A DNA stretch of 64,000 nt, taken from positions 220,545 to 284,544 of the forward strand of contig VZRZ01008247.1 of the NCBI GenBank assembly GCA_013398175.1, read 5' to 3'. Origin of the DNA: Climacteris rufus (lineage: Eukaryota > Chordata > Aves > Passeriformes > Climacteridae). The notes beneath the pieces are model-generated. The model saw nothing but the letters and a program-made list of their open reading frames with translations. It made no database searches and was not told the origin of the DNA. Shown here one piece after another: positions 61,299 through 64,000 of the stretch. Within the stretch, counting starts at the first letter, position 1, and each line of letters begins with the position of its first letter. The position numbers were made by a program, and so were the translations under genes.

Positions 61299-63955
61299 CT
61301 GGACAGAGTGGTTCTCCTTAACTGAGGCTGATGTTTCCTAATTAATTGTTTCTATAGCAATGTCCTTCAGCCTCTTTTAATGAGCATCTGTTATGCAAGT
61401 ACTGACAGTGGCAAGATAGCTGCATTGCTATGACATTGCACTTGCAGCAAGTGGGAATTGTGCCAAGGGCAGGAGAATGATGTGTGTTACTTCAACATTG
61501 ACACCTTGATGAGGGAAAAATAACAAAGGACTCCAATATTTACTCAGTTAATGTTGTGTTCTATACTCAGAGAAGGCTGCTAAAAGAAATTAAATTAAAA
61601 ATAAGACAGTGTTATTCAAAAGCACAAAACTCACTGGTTTTCAATAGATTGTCAGTCTGCACTTTTTACTGGAGTGAAGGAGTCTACCTGTGGAGCTGCA
61701 AGGGCTATCTGACATATGTAATGAGAAGGTAAGAGCAACACAAGCAGCTGTCCATGCTTTCCCCCATTTTGGGTGGGTATGGAAAGGACTGAGAAAGGTA
61801 AGTTCTTTGCTGCCAAAGGCAATTAATTGCAGTTTGCAGACAAGGCTCCATTTTCAATCATTATACAATGCTGTCATTATCTCTCTTTGTTTAATCTGTT
61901 TTAAGCAGTAGATAAACTGGTTAACTGCTTTCCAAGTGAGTTATGTTTGCAGAGGCTTTAGTGCTCTTAAGGAAGCAGTCTGTAAAGATTTAATGGATCT
62001 GTGTAAAGAAGGGGCTGGTATCAGTTTCTCTGTTCACTGATCTGTGTATTTTTTGAGGGATTAATTTGCAGTGCTTTACATGTCTCTATTTCACTTCTTG
62101 AATTGACTTCTTTCTTGCTTACATGTGCTTTATGAAGTTTTCATCTGGAGTGATTAATTGGACACTAGGCTACAAGTAAGTTTAGGGGGACTGGTTTGTT
62201 AGTGAGACTTCCTTTTCCAAAACTCTCCTTCCTGTTCTCACAGGACAGAGGATGTGCTGTTAGGTTGTACAACCCAACTGTCATGATTATAAAAGCAACA
62301 TAAGAGCTGTTGACCAGAGATCAGCCAAACCTGTCACCTCAAGGAGGGCTTGGTAGCTCTAAGGTTACCTGGGTTTGTCCAGAAACTGGGTAATACTCAG
62401 CTAATATGACCTGTTCCAAGCAGAAATTTGCTCTCAGCACTCAGTGCATTAAGAAATTAGGATTCCTCATTAATATAGTCTGTTTTCTTATTCTGTGCAA
62501 TGTGAGGATGGCTCTGAGTCCCTTTTAGGTGAATGGAGATAGTCATACATAAAAAAATTTAATTGTAAGGCTTTTCAAGAAATTGCTACAGGATAAAAAT
62601 GTCCAGTTCTGAGTTCAAATCAGTTCAGAAATACTCGTACATGGTTGCTAACTTCAGTGAAGATTTCTGTGGCATGGATGTTTTTTCCAGACTGCCTGCT
62701 TAAGATGATGAGAAGAAAAGGTAAACACAAGTGTTTTGCTGAATAAGAGTGTACTTAAATGATTGTGTTGAGTGAGTACCTCCAAAATAAGACTTATGTT
62801 TCCCACGACCTTATCCATATTATTGAATTTTCACTTTCCTAGCAAGATAATGCTTTGAAGACTGGAGTAAACAAAGCAAAGTCCTTGAACACAGATTTGT
62901 AAAATGGCTTTGTTTTTTCTCTTTCATGGGATTTGCAATTTTCTCCACAGTGTCATGTAATGGAAAATGTTAGCAGATCTGCCCCTCAGATGGTAATCTG
63001 TATACACCACAAAGTCAAGCAGTTTGAGTGAAGGCTGGAGAATGACAGAAGCATCTCAAAATGAGCACTGAGTAACTTCAATCTATTTTGTTTAGTCCCC
63101 CATTAATGGATTACCTGATGCAGAGCAAGCCTGAGTCAGTTCTCTGAAACAATTGTAAATGTGGCAGAGGTATTGAGAGAATAAAGCCTAAAAGCTACAT
63201 ACCATCAGCCCAGGAATAACTTGGGGTAGCAGGCTATCCTGATACCCAAAAAGCTGGAATTCATAACCTTACTGGTACTGTTATTCTCAGACTGGACATC
63301 CTTCACTTTCACATGCATCATCTACATACAGGTCAATGCACTATAGTCAGACAGGGCTCTGAGGAAAGAATATTATAAGGAAAATGTGATGGAAGTAGAT
63401 TTCTTTTCACTCTGAAGGAGATTAAGATGTGGTGTAATAATAGCACAAACTCCTTTAAATGAAGCTGCGATGAAAAGAGATGTATTGAAAAACCTCAGCT
63501 GTTGCCCATGATGGTGATCCACAATCAGGCAGGTCTAAGTCAGCGTGGAGAGAGAAAGATGAGTTGCCTGTAGTTCCCAAAAATTGTTCATTACCTGTGG
63601 ACACATATAAGCCTTCTTTTTCTAAGCCTAGAGGAACAATGTCTCTCTAGTGCCCTTCTAGGTTTAGTGGAGAAGGAACTCAGACATGGGACAAATGCAT
63701 TTGCAAATTTCTTTTGTAATGAATCATAAGTATGGCCCTTTAATAAAACAAAACAATGAAATGTCTGGTGCCGTCTGGGCCTTTTGGACTGATGGCTGTA
63801 ACTTAATGGTAAATGATAAAAATGTTAGGTGTTTCAGCAACACCTGAGAGTGCTCAGAGATGTGAGTAAACACTATCTTAATAAACACACTTGTGAGAGT
63901 CACTGGTTAATATCTGTGTCATTCCCAGACAGAAAGAGCACACCTGGTTTAAACA
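61299..63955. other. Intergenic, nothing recognised
   Basis: About 2.7 kb with no identified gene or repeat. A plus-strand splice-like unit at about 61650-61728 (acceptor TTCAATAG, donor GTAAGA) has no consistent partner. Confidence 0.45.
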
Positions 63956-63996
63956 GATACAGCTCTCCTTGAAGCCAATGGGAGCTGCTGCAATAG
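63956..63996. repeat. Possible palindromic fossil repeat, window edge
   Basis: CAGCTCTCCTTGAAGCCAAT followed by GGGAGCTGCTG contains inverted AGCTC/GAGCT arms around a 'gaagccaatgggag' core, similar in style to the element at 41743. It is cut by the window end. Confidence 0.3.
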
Positions 63997-64000
63997 CCAT

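Noticed and set aside
61650..61728. Plus-strand exon-like unit with TTCAATAG acceptor and GTAAGA donor
   Set aside because: Joining it to the next exon-like unit (62691-62720) gives an immediate stop; no consistent chain.
1..64000. CRISPR arrays, operons, tRNA or rRNA genes
   Set aside because: No regularly spaced repeats, ribosome-binding-site-led gene strings or structured RNA signatures; this is an animal genome.

Overview
The window is vertebrate and almost certainly avian. The evidence is several CR1 LINE fragments (one with the ATTCTGTG-type octamer tail), a solo endogenous-retrovirus LTR, the absence of Alu/B1/L1-like sequence, and a connexin-43 tail of the short avian type. It is AT-rich and gene-poor.

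The one gene I can name with certainty is GJA1 (connexin 43) on the + strand. A non-coding first exon ends at 9997 with a consensus donor. A ~6.0 kb intron follows. The second exon starts at 15995 and carries the whole 381-codon open reading frame (16011-17156) and a ~1.9 kb 3' UTR ending near an AATAAA at 19046. A pyrimidine- and GC-rich promoter precedes exon 1. The 3' UTR holds two ACATTCC seed matches for miR-1/miR-206, an older AATAAA at 18306 and a fossil CR1/L3-like fragment.

The rest reads as the gene desert expected beside GJA1. Dated insertions include CR1 fragments at about 1.1, 35.1, 38.1-39.4, 40.7-41.1 and 52.6-54.0 kb. The last is split by a 627 bp solo LTR (53149-53775) with a perfect 6 bp target-site duplication. 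Several small inverted-repeat or L2-like fossils are scattered through the desert.

A ~1976 bp segment (40976-42951) is repeated in tandem at 42953-44928, separated by a single N. I found only three differences between the copies, so this is most likely two haplotypes joined by the assembler. Other gaps are at 37691-37697 and 47769-47803.

Three minus-strand, splice-bounded reading frames are offered as low-confidence candidates for undescribed genes: 22746-22950 (with a poly(A) signal 63 nt past the stop), 28097-28336 (a 79-residue single-pass membrane protein), and a three-exon chain at 61261-61298, 60704-60766 and 57323-57364. None matches a family I know, and AT-rich desert yields such frames by chance. 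No tRNA, rRNA, CRISPR array or prokaryotic-type operon was seen.
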